In this document: one piece after another, positions 16,261-25,251 of the stretch
How positions within the stretch are numbered: the first letter of the stretch is position 1
How the letters are laid out: each line of letters begins with the position of its first letter
DNA from: JBDTVS01 sp040007095
Lineage (GTDB): Bacteria; Acidobacteriota; Vicinamibacteria; Vicinamibacterales; CAVVIG01
Length of the DNA stretch: 51,986 bases
Direction of reading: 5' to 3'
Assembly (NCBI GenBank): GCA_040007095.1
Contig: JBDTVS010000179.1
Span: 1 to 51,986, forward strand
Program-made: the position numbers and the translations under genes
The notes under the pieces: generated by a model
What the model was told of the DNA's origin: nothing
Seen by the model: the letters and a program-made list of their open reading frames with translations, nothing else
The model's database searches: none

Positions 16261-18651
16261 TTACGCGGAGACCGCGCGCGCTTTCTCTGTATCCGCCGGC
16301 GTGTTCGAGTACAGCCAATAGGAATCCGCGTCGACCGACAGTCTCAGGACTTTCGAGACATCCGGTCGCTTGAGCAGCATCTCGCCGCGCGGCTGGAGCG
16401 AGGCGAGTTGCGTCAACTGGCGCGTGTTCAGCTGAAATAATTCGGCGTACTGAGCCTGGTCGAGCTTCGGGTTCGCCAGGAAGAGCGTCGTCGGCGAGTT
16501 CTCGATGACCGTGTGGACGAGTGCCGCGGTGCGCAGGTCTTGCACCGCCTGCGTCGCCAGCCACATCGAGGCGTTGTATTTCCGCCAGGTCTTCAAGGCG
16601 TCCTCGACATACGCATGCAGCTTCGGGTGTTTGATGAACCGCCACGCCTCATCTATCACGCAGAGCTTCAGACGGCGTGCGTCCTGATCATCGAGAATGC
16701 GCGCCTGTACGCGGTGCAGAACGTAGAACAGCAGCGGCTCGAGGATCTCCTGATACCGGCCCATCGCCTCAAAATCGAAGACCTGGAACGGATGGACGCT
16801 CAGCGTGTCGGTCGCGTGGTCGAAGACGTGCGCGAAGCGACCAGTGTCGATCCACGGCCGGAGCCGGTCATGCAGGGGCCGCGGTAGCATGTTTGCCAGC
16901 GTGGAGAGCCGATGCTGCGGCCGATCGAGCACGTAGAGGTTCTGAATCGCCTCATAGAGCTCGCGATCATCCGTGTCCGTCAGGGTGGACGGCCGGTCAC
17001 CATCCAATAGAACGCGGACAAACGCCGTCAAAAAATGTAGGTGCTCCGGAGTCGGCGCGTGCGCGAACGGATTGATGCACACACCGGACGGCACATGGCC
17101 GAGCGCGAGGTAGCTGGCTCCCAGCGCACTGGCCAACTTCCGATAGCTGTGCCCAACATCGAAAATGACGGTCATCGGGTCGTATTTCTGCGCGTGTGTG
17201 ACGAGGAAATTGCACAGAAACGACTTGCCGCTGCCTGTGGCGCCAAGCACGAGCGTGTGGCCGACGTCGTTGACGTGAAGGTTGTAGAAGTACGGCGTGC
17301 GGTGCGAGGTCTCCAACACCGCGAGCGCCTCTCGTCCACCGAGCGCAGCGGCGGTCGGCTGGCCCTGATCCAGCGTGAAGAGAAAGCCCAGATCCGCGCA
17401 GTGCGTCTCAAGGAGCGCTAGCCGGCGCAGGTTATAGCGCCGGTTGCCAGGGACGAGCGCGGCCCAGGCATTCACCAAGTTATAGGTCTCGATATGGAAC
17501 GCCCCATCGTGGGCGGCCAGCACCTTGAGCGCCGACGCGGTCGACTCGGCGAGACGTTGCGCCGTCGGCGCGAGGAGCGCCACGGTGAGGCTGCACTCGC
17601 CGAAGAAATGGCCGTCCACCTCCACCTCGGTGAGCGCGTCCCCGAGTTGACGGACGACCGACGTCTCGCTCTCGTCGATCAGCATGTCGTTGGGTTGCGG
17701 TTCGCCGGGTGCGACGTAGTTCACCAATGAAATGCGCCGATTGTGGTGATGTCGCCGACGGGCGTGAATCTCGCGACGGATGCGATCCGCGGGCACGCGA
17801 TTCCATTCCAGGCACGCGATGAACTCGCCGGGAACGGCATACAGCCCCTCCAGGATCAGGGCGAATGTCGCGGTCGGCGGCTCGCGCATGGTCAGCACGT
17901 TGACCAGCGTCTCCCCCACTTCCAGATGGCTGGCCTCACACGCAATCGACGAAGAACTCATCGCGCGGTCGAGGCGGCCATCACCGACCAGGACGCCGGT
18001 GTCGCAGACCGACGGGTCGTAATTGACGAGCCGCCGCAGGAAGGCAAAGGCCTCGCGGCGGTCGAGACGGCGAGGATGCACCGTGTCTTCGAGATGCACC
18101 TCGAACGCCTGCGCCACGTGATGGAGTTGCGCAATGCCGGCCGCCAACTGCGTGTCCACGATCCGGCGGACGGCCATCGGCGAGAGCCAGCCGCGGAGCG
18201 CGGCACGCGGGTCTCGCCAGGCGGCCGCGATCGTCGTCGCCCACGTCGCAGACTCCGCGAGCCCCTCATACAGCAGCACGAGATACAACTCGAGAGACGA
18301 CAAGTCGTCGGCGTGGGCGTTCATGAACCGCGCCCGCGCCTGGACGGCGCCGTGCACCACAGACGACGTACACGGTCCCGCCGTGAGCGGCGGGAGCCGA
18401 CGCTTGATCACATATTGCGACACCCGCATCCGCTCATCGAGCAACCGCAGCGCGGCGGCGTAGCGGTGCACCACGTGGCGCCGCTCGGCGTGATCCAGTC
18501 CCTCGTAATCGCGGCCTTGTAGCCGATACACGATCCCGAGATCGCCGGCTTTGGTGACAAAGGTGTCGTCTGAGACAAACGCCCAAGGCGCCATCAGCGT
18601 ATGCACGCTCCCGGCGGCGTCGTAGTCCTCGCGGATGGTGCGAATCCTCAT
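16261..18651 (-). CDS. virB4: VirB4/TrbE secretion ATPase
   Basis: A 796-residue ATPase required for pilus biogenesis. I chose ATG 18651 because GGAGGAGG lies immediately upstream and the start overlaps the virB3 stop by 4 bp; the longer open frame is spurious. The N-terminal CagE/TrbE/VirB domain fills about 1-420. Walker A is GATGSGKSF (469-477) and Walker B is LCVIDEAWRF. The further conserved WLATQAVQDL stretch and the C-terminal QTAR-like arginine region are present. Size is normal for TrbE. Confidence 0.93.
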   Translation of the reverse strand: MRIRTIREDYDAAGSVHTLMAPWAFVSDDTFVTKAGDLGIVYRLQGRDYEGLDHAERRHVVHRYAAALRLLDERMRVSQYVIKRRLPPLTAGPCTSSVVHGAVQARARFMNAHADDLSSLELYLVLLYEGLAESATWATTIAAAWRDPRAALRGWLSPMAVRRIVDTQLAAGIAQLHHVAQAFEVHLEDTVHPRRLDRREAFAFLRRLVNYDPSVCDTGVLVGDGRLDRAMSSSSIACEASHLEVGETLVNVLTMREPPTATFALILEGLYAVPGEFIACLEWNRVPADRIRREIHARRRHHHNRRISLVNYVAPGEPQPNDMLIDESETSVVRQLGDALTEVEVDGHFFGECSLTVALLAPTAQRLAESTASALKVLAAHDGAFHIETYNLVNAWAALVPGNRRYNLRRLALLETHCADLGFLFTLDQGQPTAAALGGREALAVLETSHRTPYFYNLHVNDVGHTLVLGATGSGKSFLCNFLVTHAQKYDPMTVIFDVGHSYRKLASALGASYLALGHVPSGVCINPFAHAPTPEHLHFLTAFVRVLLDGDRPSTLTDTDDRELYEAIQNLYVLDRPQHRLSTLANMLPRPLHDRLRPWIDTGRFAHVFDHATDTLSVHPFQVFDFEAMGRYQEILEPLLFYVLHRVQARILDDQDARRLKLCVIDEAWRFIKHPKLHAYVEDALKTWRKYNASMWLATQAVQDLRTAALVHTVIENSPTTLFLANPKLDQAQYAELFQLNTRQLTQLASLQPRGEMLLKRPDVSKVLRLSVDADSYWLYSNTPADTEKARAVSA

Positions 18652-18929
18652 GCCTCCTCCCTGGTGTATTTCGCGGCGTCGTACCGGGCGCGATGGCGTC
18701 CTGATGACAACAGAATCGTGAGCATCTGCGGGTCGTGTCCCGTGGCCCATCGCGCGAAGAGATAGAGGCCCGCGGACATCAGGAGGCCGGTCAGCAACGA
18801 GTAGAACACGTTGAACGTCGCGGCACCGAGCAAGAGCGACAAAAAGAATACGCGGCGGTCGACGCCAGCCACCGTCATCGGGCGATGCAGCGCCTTGTAG
18901 ACGCGATGACATTCGAGGTCGTTCGCCAT
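18648..18929 (-). CDS. virB3: VirB3/TrbD inner-membrane protein
   Basis: A 93-residue protein with the family start (CHRVYKALHRPMTVAGVDRR) and two neighbouring membrane segments (VFFLSLLLGAATFNVFYSLL, then GLLMSAGLYLFARW). VirB3 accompanies VirB4 and is sometimes fused to it. The ATGA overlap with virB4 fits that partnership. Confidence 0.88.
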   Translation of the reverse strand: MANDLECHRVYKALHRPMTVAGVDRRVFFLSLLLGAATFNVFYSLLTGLLMSAGLYLFARWATGHDPQMLTILLSSGRHRARYDAAKYTREEA

Positions 18930-18937
18930 GACGTCGG

Positions 18938-19225
18938 TCAGAACAACCAGAGCATGAACTGTGCGGCGAAGAGGGCAATGCCGCCGCCGAAGACGATCCC
19001 AGCCAGTTGCTGTTTTGCGCCGTGCTCCCCGAACATAAATGTCAGTCCGCCGATCACGATCGCGACGAGCGCCAGGCTCCGTGCGAGCGGGCCGGTGAAC
19101 GAGGTCGAGAGGTTACCCGCCGCGCGTTCCCATGGGCTTTGGGCGGACAGAACCGCCGAGAACAGGACGAGCGTGCACACGGTGGTACTCGCGATCAACT
19201 GAGACCGAGAGGCGGTGATTTTCAT
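18938..19225 (-). CDS. virB2: VirB2/TrbC major pilin
   Basis: A 95-residue prepilin and the first gene of the secretion operon. I chose ATG 19225 because GGAG lies 8 bases upstream. A signal peptide ends near VLSAQS, then the mature pilin has two hydrophobic helices (LARSLALVAIVIGGLTFMFG and GIVFGGGIALFAAQFMLWLF) joined by a short basic loop EHGAKQQ, as in TrbC/VirB2 pilins. The gene is followed at once by virB3. Confidence 0.88.
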   Translation of the reverse strand: MKITASRSQLIASTTVCTLVLFSAVLSAQSPWERAAGNLSTSFTGPLARSLALVAIVIGGLTFMFGEHGAKQQLAGIVFGGGIALFAAQFMLWLF

Positions 19226-19671
19226 ACACGGTTCTCCCTCAATGGTGGACCAGATCGCCGAGTGGGCCTTACCCTTCGTCAGTCTCATTCCTCGTGCAGA
19301 TTTACGTGCGATGCAAAGTGTTGTGGTATGTTTCAGAAAATTTTCTAGACGGCGGCGCGAGTCAGAAGACGGTGCGACTGTATCCGGGCGTCTTCCCAAC
19401 AATTGCTTGACGAGTCCAGGCGCGAATCGCCGGAGAGAATCCAAGCGCCGTGTCACCGGCATTTCAACGCGGCGTGCCTGAGCGTCGGCGACGAGGCTCA
19501 CGGAATGGACACGTACCACGCCCGCGTGTGTGCGGGTGTCCCCCTCTACTTACTAAGAGTCATTTTTCTGGGCGCATCGGACACGCGGTCGAAAATATCT
19601 ATTGAAAATCCTCCACGCAGCGACTCGGGTCTGCGAAGTTTCGATCATGGAGACCGCGCCCACAGCGCCCA
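19226..19671. promoter_or_regulatory. divergent control region between virB2 and the sigma factor gene
   Basis: This region lies between oppositely directed operons. It is relatively AT-rich in places and holds a perfect 12-bp palindrome AGAAAATTTTCT at 19335-19346, suited to a dimeric repressor, about 110 bp before the virB2 start. I could not identify a convincing virB2 promoter by eye. No gene is supported here; the frames that run through it are extensions of the flanking genes. Confidence 0.5.
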
Positions 19672-19700
19672 TGGAAACGCGCGGCCGTCCCGCGTATACT
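19672..19700 (+). promoter_or_regulatory. candidate promoter of the sigma/anti-sigma operon
   Basis: TGGAAA (19672-19677) and TATACT (19695-19700) are separated by 17 bp, and the sigma gene starts 32 bp further on. The upstream element also reads GGAAAC, as in many ECF promoters, so autoregulation by the encoded sigma factor is possible. This is a by-eye match only. Confidence 0.45.
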
Positions 19701-19732
19701 CGGGCGAATGGCGACCACTTGGGGAGGCGGAC

Positions 19733-20302
19733 ATGCACCGCGATGACGTCTCGCTCGTGAATGAGTATGGGCAACCGTTCAGTGCACGTCTCAACGACGC
19801 GCTCACCGATCTCGCGCCTCGACTTCGGGCAGCCTTTCCGATCCTGAACGACCCCTACGCCCTCACGGAAATTCTGGAGGAGGCGGCGCGGAACATCATG
19901 GCTCGCGAAGCCGGCGAGGGTGCGGTTGACGATCTGCGCGCTTACGCCTGGACGACCGCGACACACACGGTGGTGCGACGCCTGAAGCGCGGTGAATGGG
20001 CCGTGCAGCGCGCCTCGCTGTCGGTCGACGATAGCGCCTCCGCGTTGGCCAGTATGCTCTCGGCCGCACCGACCCTTGATCAGATCGAAGCCGAGATCTT
20101 GGCGCGCGAAATTGCCGATCAATTAAGTCCGGACGATCAGCACTTGTTGCGATGCAGGCGGGCGGGTTTATCCCTCGCCGAGATTGCCCAACAGCAGCGG
20201 CGCTCACGGGTGGCCGTGGAGAGTAGCTGGCGGCGCGTGAAGCGGCGGATGTACAGTCTCGCCGCCGGCATTGCCCGGCGGCCAGGACAGGTGCGTGGTT
20301 GA
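19733..20302 (+). CDS. sigma-70 family (ECF-like) RNA polymerase sigma factor
   Basis: A 189-residue protein. I chose ATG 19733 because GGGGAGG lies 5 bases upstream. The C-terminal half is a good sigma region 4 helix-turn-helix (LSPDDQHLLRCRRAGLSLAE, then RSRVAVESSWRRVKRRM). The region 2 equivalent (DDLRAYAWTTATHTVVRRLKR) is divergent. It overlaps the next gene, an anti-sigma-like membrane protein, by 4 bp, the usual sigma/anti-sigma arrangement. It would direct RNA polymerase to a small regulon, perhaps the divergent secretion operon or the facing protease genes. Confidence 0.72.
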   Translation: MHRDDVSLVNEYGQPFSARLNDALTDLAPRLRAAFPILNDPYALTEILEEAARNIMAREAGEGAVDDLRAYAWTTATHTVVRRLKRGEWAVQRASLSVDDSASALASMLSAAPTLDQIEAEILAREIADQLSPDDQHLLRCRRAGLSLAEIAQQQRRSRVAVESSWRRVKRRMYSLAAGIARRPGQVRG

Positions 20303-21078
20303 GTCACTCGGCACCTGACGATCTCGCGGTTGAGCGGTTACGGCAGGTCATCGCGGCGAAGGCGAAAGCGGCGCCTCCTGGATCGCCGGAGCAACAGCGT
20401 CTGCTGGACAAGTTGCAGCTGGCCGATGAGGCCTTACTGGACGATATCTACTCTCACGTCGACGCGAATCCCGATCGCGTGGGCTGCCCACCGCAGGCGG
20501 TGTTAGTCGAGCTCGCGACGCGGGTGCGGCCGGTGACGGATCCGCTCTGGGAGCACGTGATCCACTGCTCCCCCTGTACGGTAGAGGTTCGCACCCGGCA
20601 TCGCGCGAGGTCGGGAGCCACATGGTTCATCGGCAATCGCCGACAATGGGCGACGGCCGCAGTGCTCGTGCTGGGCACGGTGTCTGCGTTGTTGTTCCTG
20701 CCACGACGTCACGCGGGCGAGTTAACGGAAGCCAGCGCCCCTGGCACCTCGGTGCCGACGACCCTCGACCTTCGAAAATACGCCGTGTCGCGGTCCGAGG
20801 TGGCGCCACCGCGCCCAGAACCGTTGCGGCTGCCGAGGCGACGCCTGAGCCTCACTATGCTCTTGCCGATTGGTTCTGAGCCCGGCCCTTACGAACTCCA
20901 GTTACTCGACGCGAATCTGCAGTCGCGATCGGCGGCGGCGGCCGACGCCATGCTGCGCGACTTCGTGACGAGGCTGACCGCTGACCTCGATGTGCGGTCT
21001 GTGCCGCCAGGCGCCTATCAACTCGCCATTCGCCGCACGGGAGAGGACTGGCAGCTGTTCCCGGCCCGCGTCGACTAA
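20299..21078 (+). CDS. membrane anti-sigma-like protein with ZAS zinc motif
   Basis: A 259-residue protein starting with TTG at 20299, overlapping the sigma stop (TTGA). The cytosolic part carries C-x22-H-x3-C-x2-C (GCPPQ...EHVIHCSPC), the zinc-binding anti-sigma signature with an extra upstream Cys. One membrane segment follows (WATAAVLVLGTVSALLFL, about 116-133), then an outer domain of about 125 residues ending in a beta-rich PPGAYQLAIRRTG stretch. This topology, with a zinc finger inside and a sensor outside, is that of ECF anti-sigma factors. Its TAA overlaps the TAG of the convergent S41 peptidase gene. The two peptidases next door are obvious candidates to cleave or be controlled by it. 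Confidence 0.72.
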   Translation: MSHSAPDDLAVERLRQVIAAKAKAAPPGSPEQQRLLDKLQLADEALLDDIYSHVDANPDRVGCPPQAVLVELATRVRPVTDPLWEHVIHCSPCTVEVRTRHRARSGATWFIGNRRQWATAAVLVLGTVSALLFLPRRHAGELTEASAPGTSVPTTLDLRKYAVSRSEVAPPRPEPLRLPRRRLSLTMLLPIGSEPGPYELQLLDANLQSRSAAAADAMLRDFVTRLTADLDVRSVPPGAYQLAIRRTGEDWQLFPARVD

Positions 21079-22319
21079 CGGGTCGCGGTCGCCGCGGTCG
21101 CCGCGGCCGCCCGCGCCAGTTGCGGATCGCGCGACTCCCACAGTGCGGCCGGTGGCAATGTCTCCTCCTCATCAGGGACCAGTCCCACCCCTTCCAGGTT
21201 GGTATCCTGCCAGGTGAAGTAGGCTGCGACCGGCAACGCAACGCGATACCCGCCACCCACTTTAAAGGAACTCGCACCAACGAGGCGTCCGGCGGTCTTG
21301 GTGCCCACGAGGGTGGCCAGCCCGTACTCTTGGGCGAAGGCGGCGACCATCTCGGCGGCGCCGGACGAGTGCTCGTTGATCAGGATGGCGACCCGGCCGT
21401 GGTGTTTTTGCGCGCCGAGGCCTTCCGAAAACACGGCGATCGACTGCTTCGCGAACACGAACTTGGGAATGAGCGGGAGGACGCCCCAGGTGGAGCGAGG
21501 GATGCCGCGGAACTGCGGGAGGCGGGTCTTATCGTAGCTCGCTCGCAGCTGGGCGCGGCCAACGCTATACCCGACGCCACGACGATCCGCACAGAGATGA
21601 CTCATGAGTCGGAGTCCGCCAATGCCGCCCCCCGTGTTTCCCCGCAGGTCGATGACCAAGCGCGCGCAATCGAGCTCGCGCACCGCGCGGCTGATGTCCC
21701 GCGCCACGTCCATCCCGAGGACGCCGGGGAACATGCTGACGCGAATTCGGCCCAGGTCCGCCTCGAGTCGTGAGGCGGTCACGACGGCGTCTGGGACCAC
21801 GAGTGGGCGCTTCTTCTCCGTCGACCCGGGAATATCGAGCATCGCACCGTGGGTGGTCCCATCGGCGCTACGGACGCGTACGACGTAACGCGTGGATAGT
21901 GCGAGCGGCGCAAACGCCGGCGGCACGATCTCGTGGTCGTCAAGCGTGAGAAGCACGTCTCCCGGCCGTATGCCTGCGCGGGCCGCGACTCCCCCGGGGT
22001 GCACATCCTGGAACACCCAACGCTGGCCATCCCGCGTGTCGGCCGTGGTGAACGTCGCGGCGATCGCCACGCGGGCCGACGCGCGCGGCTGACTCTCGTG
22101 GTGGAACCCCGTATGACTTTTTCCGATCGCGCGGAGCATCGCGTTCATCGCGCGCTCGAAGCTGGCGGCGTCGGCGGCGCGGACGATGGCGGCCTCGTGC
22201 ACCCGGCGCAATTCGCGTACATCCGGCGCTTCCGCCGGCGTGCATGCCAGTTTCTGATCGACCGCGTTCAGCACGTTTGTAAGGAGGCTCGCGCGCTGCG
22301 TTTCACTCAGGAATGCCAT
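21075..22319 (-). CDS. S41-family (C-terminal processing) peptidase with PDZ domain
   Basis: A 414-residue serine peptidase. I chose ATG 22319, 7 bp after the CHAT gene stop with GAGGG just upstream, implying coupling. A PDZ-like domain (VHPGGVAARAGIRPGDVLLT) precedes the S41 core. The catalytic Ser lies in NEHSSGAAEM and the Lys in GTKTAG, so the Ser/Lys dyad looks intact; the RLVIDLRGNTGGGIGG stretch is typical of the family. No signal peptide is visible, which is odd for S41 enzymes and for a partner of a lipoprotein. It might act in the cytosol, or the true N-terminus may differ. Confidence 0.85.
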   Translation of the reverse strand: MAFLSETQRASLLTNVLNAVDQKLACTPAEAPDVRELRRVHEAAIVRAADAASFERAMNAMLRAIGKSHTGFHHESQPRASARVAIAATFTTADTRDGQRWVFQDVHPGGVAARAGIRPGDVLLTLDDHEIVPPAFAPLALSTRYVVRVRSADGTTHGAMLDIPGSTEKKRPLVVPDAVVTASRLEADLGRIRVSMFPGVLGMDVARDISRAVRELDCARLVIDLRGNTGGGIGGLRLMSHLCADRRGVGYSVGRAQLRASYDKTRLPQFRGIPRSTWGVLPLIPKFVFAKQSIAVFSEGLGAQKHHGRVAILINEHSSGAAEMVAAFAQEYGLATLVGTKTAGRLVGASSFKVGGGYRVALPVAAYFTWQDTNLEGVGLVPDEEETLPPAALWESRDPQLARAAAATAATATR

Positions 22320-22326
22320 CAGACCC

Positions 22327-24966
22327 TCACTTCGACGCCAGAAGCGGCGCCGGGAGTGCCCCGGCGCTATCCCCGTGCATGACCAACCCCGCCCATAACT
22401 TCGGGATGGCCTCCGACCCGTATCGTCGGAGCATGGTGAGCTTCGCGTCGCGCAGCGCGTCACCCTTCTCGGCCCCCGCGTGCAATTGTCGGTAGAACTC
22501 TTTCATAAGCGCCAGGCTAAACCGGTCGTCGGCGCTCCAGAGGTTCGCCACGACGGCGCGCGCGCCGGCGGCGAGGAAGGGACGGACGAGGCTGGCGACG
22601 CCATCCTGCCCTTGGACGCTCCCGTTGCCACTCTCACAGGCTGACAGGGTGACGAGCACGGCGCGGAGGCGCAACCCGAGAATCTCGCGCGCTTGGAGGA
22701 GTCCATCTTCGTCGCCACTGGCGCGGAGCACCAACGCTGAGCGCTCAGGAAACTTCGTGCTGAGGATCCCATGGAGTGCGAAGTGCATCACGGCAAAGTC
22801 GTCGAGCGCCCGGCCCTTCAGATTGGCCTCAGTCGCGGCAGCGGCGAGCAGCACGACCGACCCTGGGGGGGCGCCCAGTGTTTGAGCCACCTCGCGCGCC
22901 TCAGCATTGGCCGACGGAAGTTCAGGTAGTGCGGCGGCGTCCACGTCGTAGACGCCACGACTTACGGCGCCGAACACCGCCGGTGCCGCCTGAGCCCGCG
23001 TCCCGACGAGTGGCGAGGCGGAGGCGCTGACAGCGAGGACGAGTGTGGGCGGTGGCGAGGGTGCCGCGCGCCCGCGGAGGCGCACGAACACCGTCCCAGA
23101 GGGGGTGTACGACACCACCCGGCTCTCAATCAACGGCTCCTGCCCCACCGCCGGTAGGAGTTCGAACGGCACGCGGTGCAGCTCTCCGTCGCCACTAATT
23201 ACCAGCCGCCTGTGTGAGCCCGCATCGACGAGCACATCGGCCAGTAGGGCACCGAGTGCCCGACTTTCTGCGCGGGCCATCTGTCCCGCGTTGATCGCGC
23301 CGAGCAGGGCGCGCGCGGCGGTCTCCAAGACCTGGCGGCCTTCCAGACGGACGAGCCGGACGTCGTCTCGACTCGCCAGCAGGGCGAATGACGTCGGCTC
23401 CCCCAGCGCGATCTCGAGGAACGTTTCGTCCGGGCGGAGCGCGTGCTGCAGGTCTTCGAGGCTCGTCGCCTTGGGACGCGCGCCCGTTTGCGTCCGATCG
23501 AATCGGTCCGTTGACGATGGGGCGAGCCGCTCTTCGGCGACGAAGATGGCCTCCAGGAGTCGCTGCCGTTCTCCCCGGTCGACGGCGTGAAACAGCTGCG
23601 TCTGGAGCCCCGCTAAGATTTTCTCGCCCTCCCGGAGCTCCGGCGACGCCTCGATCTCGCTCACGGCCCGCGTAGCCGCCAAGAGGTCGGAGAGCGATCG
23701 CGCACGGGCTTGTTCGACCACGGCGAAGACGCGCGCCGGTGCGCCCCGCTGCCCCTCCATAGTGATGCGCGCCGCGAACACCTCGTCCATCGAGTGGATG
23801 AGGCGCGCCCTCAACCACGGGCTGCTGACGTGCGCGAGTAAGCCTTCCAAGAGGTCACTGGCCTCTTCGAGGAGGCTCGCCCCGTCGGTCACGCGGCCCT
23901 GTGTCGCGCGCACGGTGGCGAGCTGGGCGAGCAGCCGCGGCAGCACCATCCGATCCTGCATCGCCCGGGCGATCCTGACACCCTCCTCAAGCGAGATATC
24001 GGCGGCGGCGAGCTGGCCCGCGGCGCGTTGGACGCGGCCACGCTCTTCCGCGAGCTCCTCGCGGATTCGATTCGCGTCGGCCTGCCGTGCCAAGTCGTCA
24101 GCCTTTGCTAAGTGCGCCAGCGCTTGGTCCACGTGACCGTGCTTCGCCGCGAGGCTCCCGAGCAGCATCGTCAATTCCGCCTGATATCCCGCAGACCCTT
24201 GGCGTTGCGCCGCCCCCAGAGCGTCGTGAATCAACGCCTCCGCGTCCTGATCGCGGCCGAGTGTAGCGAGCGCGGCGGCTTTTCCGAGGTAGGTCATTAC
24301 AGGGAGGTCGAGCCCCTCGAGCGTCGTCGCGGCACGGAGGGCGCGGTCGTAAAACGACAATGCGTCGTCGGCCCGGCCCATCTGTGTGTAGCCTTGCCCG
24401 AAGAGTGTGAGAAACCGGATCTGCGCCGCGACGTCCCCATTGGTTTCAGTCGCTTTCAGGGCATTCCCGAGCGCCACGATGCTCCCACCGACGTTCCCTT
24501 GCAGGAACGCCACGATGGCCAATTCGCCCTGCAGGCGATTGGTCCAGAGTGGTTCGCGCAGCGTCCGGGCGAGGGCGAGCGCCTCACGCAACGAGCGTTC
24601 GGCGAGGACCGGATCTAAATTCGTATCGATCGCGCTCTTAATCACGAGGCAACGGAAGCGCAGCTGATCGTCCGCACGGACCATTGGATCGCTGAGGTAC
24701 GCGGCGACGCGTTCCGACGCGTCCGAGGCGGACAACCGTGCGGATTGCCCGCGCAGGGCACTTACCTCCGCGTAGAGCGCGTTGCGGCGATCTCCACGCG
24801 CCGAGTATGCATGCGCAGCGGCGGCGTACAAAGGTTCGGCTTTCGCCCACGCGTTCTTCCACGCCAATGCGTCGGCCTGTTGAATCAGCGCGTCGGGATC
24901 GACCGCATGCGTGAGACACGCGCACGAGGTCAGCAGCGTCATAACGACCAACCATCGACTCACCAT
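22327..24966 (-). CDS. TPR-CHAT caspase-like protease, predicted lipoprotein
   Basis: An 879-residue protein. The N-terminus is a lipoprotein signal (VVMTLLTSC, lipobox LTSC), so the protein is probably anchored in the envelope. About residues 30-410 are tetratricopeptide-like helical repeats. The C-terminal CHAT domain (about 560-870) has the catalytic His in VMHFALHG and Cys in LVTLSACESG, followed by GARAVVANLW, all intact. CHAT proteases are caspase-like enzymes often used in regulated proteolysis, including anti-phage defence. It is the first gene of a two-gene operon with the S41 peptidase. From 24967 to 25251 upstream I see only promoter-sized DNA and no gene. Confidence 0.87.
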   Translation of the reverse strand: MVSRWLVVMTLLTSCACLTHAVDPDALIQQADALAWKNAWAKAEPLYAAAAHAYSARGDRRNALYAEVSALRGQSARLSASDASERVAAYLSDPMVRADDQLRFRCLVIKSAIDTNLDPVLAERSLREALALARTLREPLWTNRLQGELAIVAFLQGNVGGSIVALGNALKATETNGDVAAQIRFLTLFGQGYTQMGRADDALSFYDRALRAATTLEGLDLPVMTYLGKAAALATLGRDQDAEALIHDALGAAQRQGSAGYQAELTMLLGSLAAKHGHVDQALAHLAKADDLARQADANRIREELAEERGRVQRAAGQLAAADISLEEGVRIARAMQDRMVLPRLLAQLATVRATQGRVTDGASLLEEASDLLEGLLAHVSSPWLRARLIHSMDEVFAARITMEGQRGAPARVFAVVEQARARSLSDLLAATRAVSEIEASPELREGEKILAGLQTQLFHAVDRGERQRLLEAIFVAEERLAPSSTDRFDRTQTGARPKATSLEDLQHALRPDETFLEIALGEPTSFALLASRDDVRLVRLEGRQVLETAARALLGAINAGQMARAESRALGALLADVLVDAGSHRRLVISGDGELHRVPFELLPAVGQEPLIESRVVSYTPSGTVFVRLRGRAAPSPPPTLVLAVSASASPLVGTRAQAAPAVFGAVSRGVYDVDAAALPELPSANAEAREVAQTLGAPPGSVVLLAAAATEANLKGRALDDFAVMHFALHGILSTKFPERSALVLRASGDEDGLLQAREILGLRLRAVLVTLSACESGNGSVQGQDGVASLVRPFLAAGARAVVANLWSADDRFSLALMKEFYRQLHAGAEKGDALRDAKLTMLRRYGSEAIPKLWAGLVMHGDSAGALPAPLLASK

Positions 24967-25251
24967 AGATCAGCCCCGCAGTTTGGATCGACCTTCATTC
25001 GGAAGACGCCGCATCCTAACATCGACGCGAGCCTCCAGGTGCGTGCTGGTTTCAAGAGTTCTTCTCCGTTCACTAGAGGCATTCCACGTCATTCCTACCA
25101 CGACTCGTGACGAGACGAGACGATCAACGCAGCGGTTCCCTCATCGTGGCGCGCAAACGGTGCCGCTTCTGGGGCATGTCGTAGACGAAATGGGGGCACG
25201 CCACCGATAGAAGAGAGGCGGGACGCTGTGGTGAGCGTCCCACCGATAGGA

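Noticed and set aside
19403..19732. N-terminal extension of the sigma factor
   Set aside because: The upstream part of the frame is low-quality, and GGGGAGG directly before ATG 19733 marks the real start.
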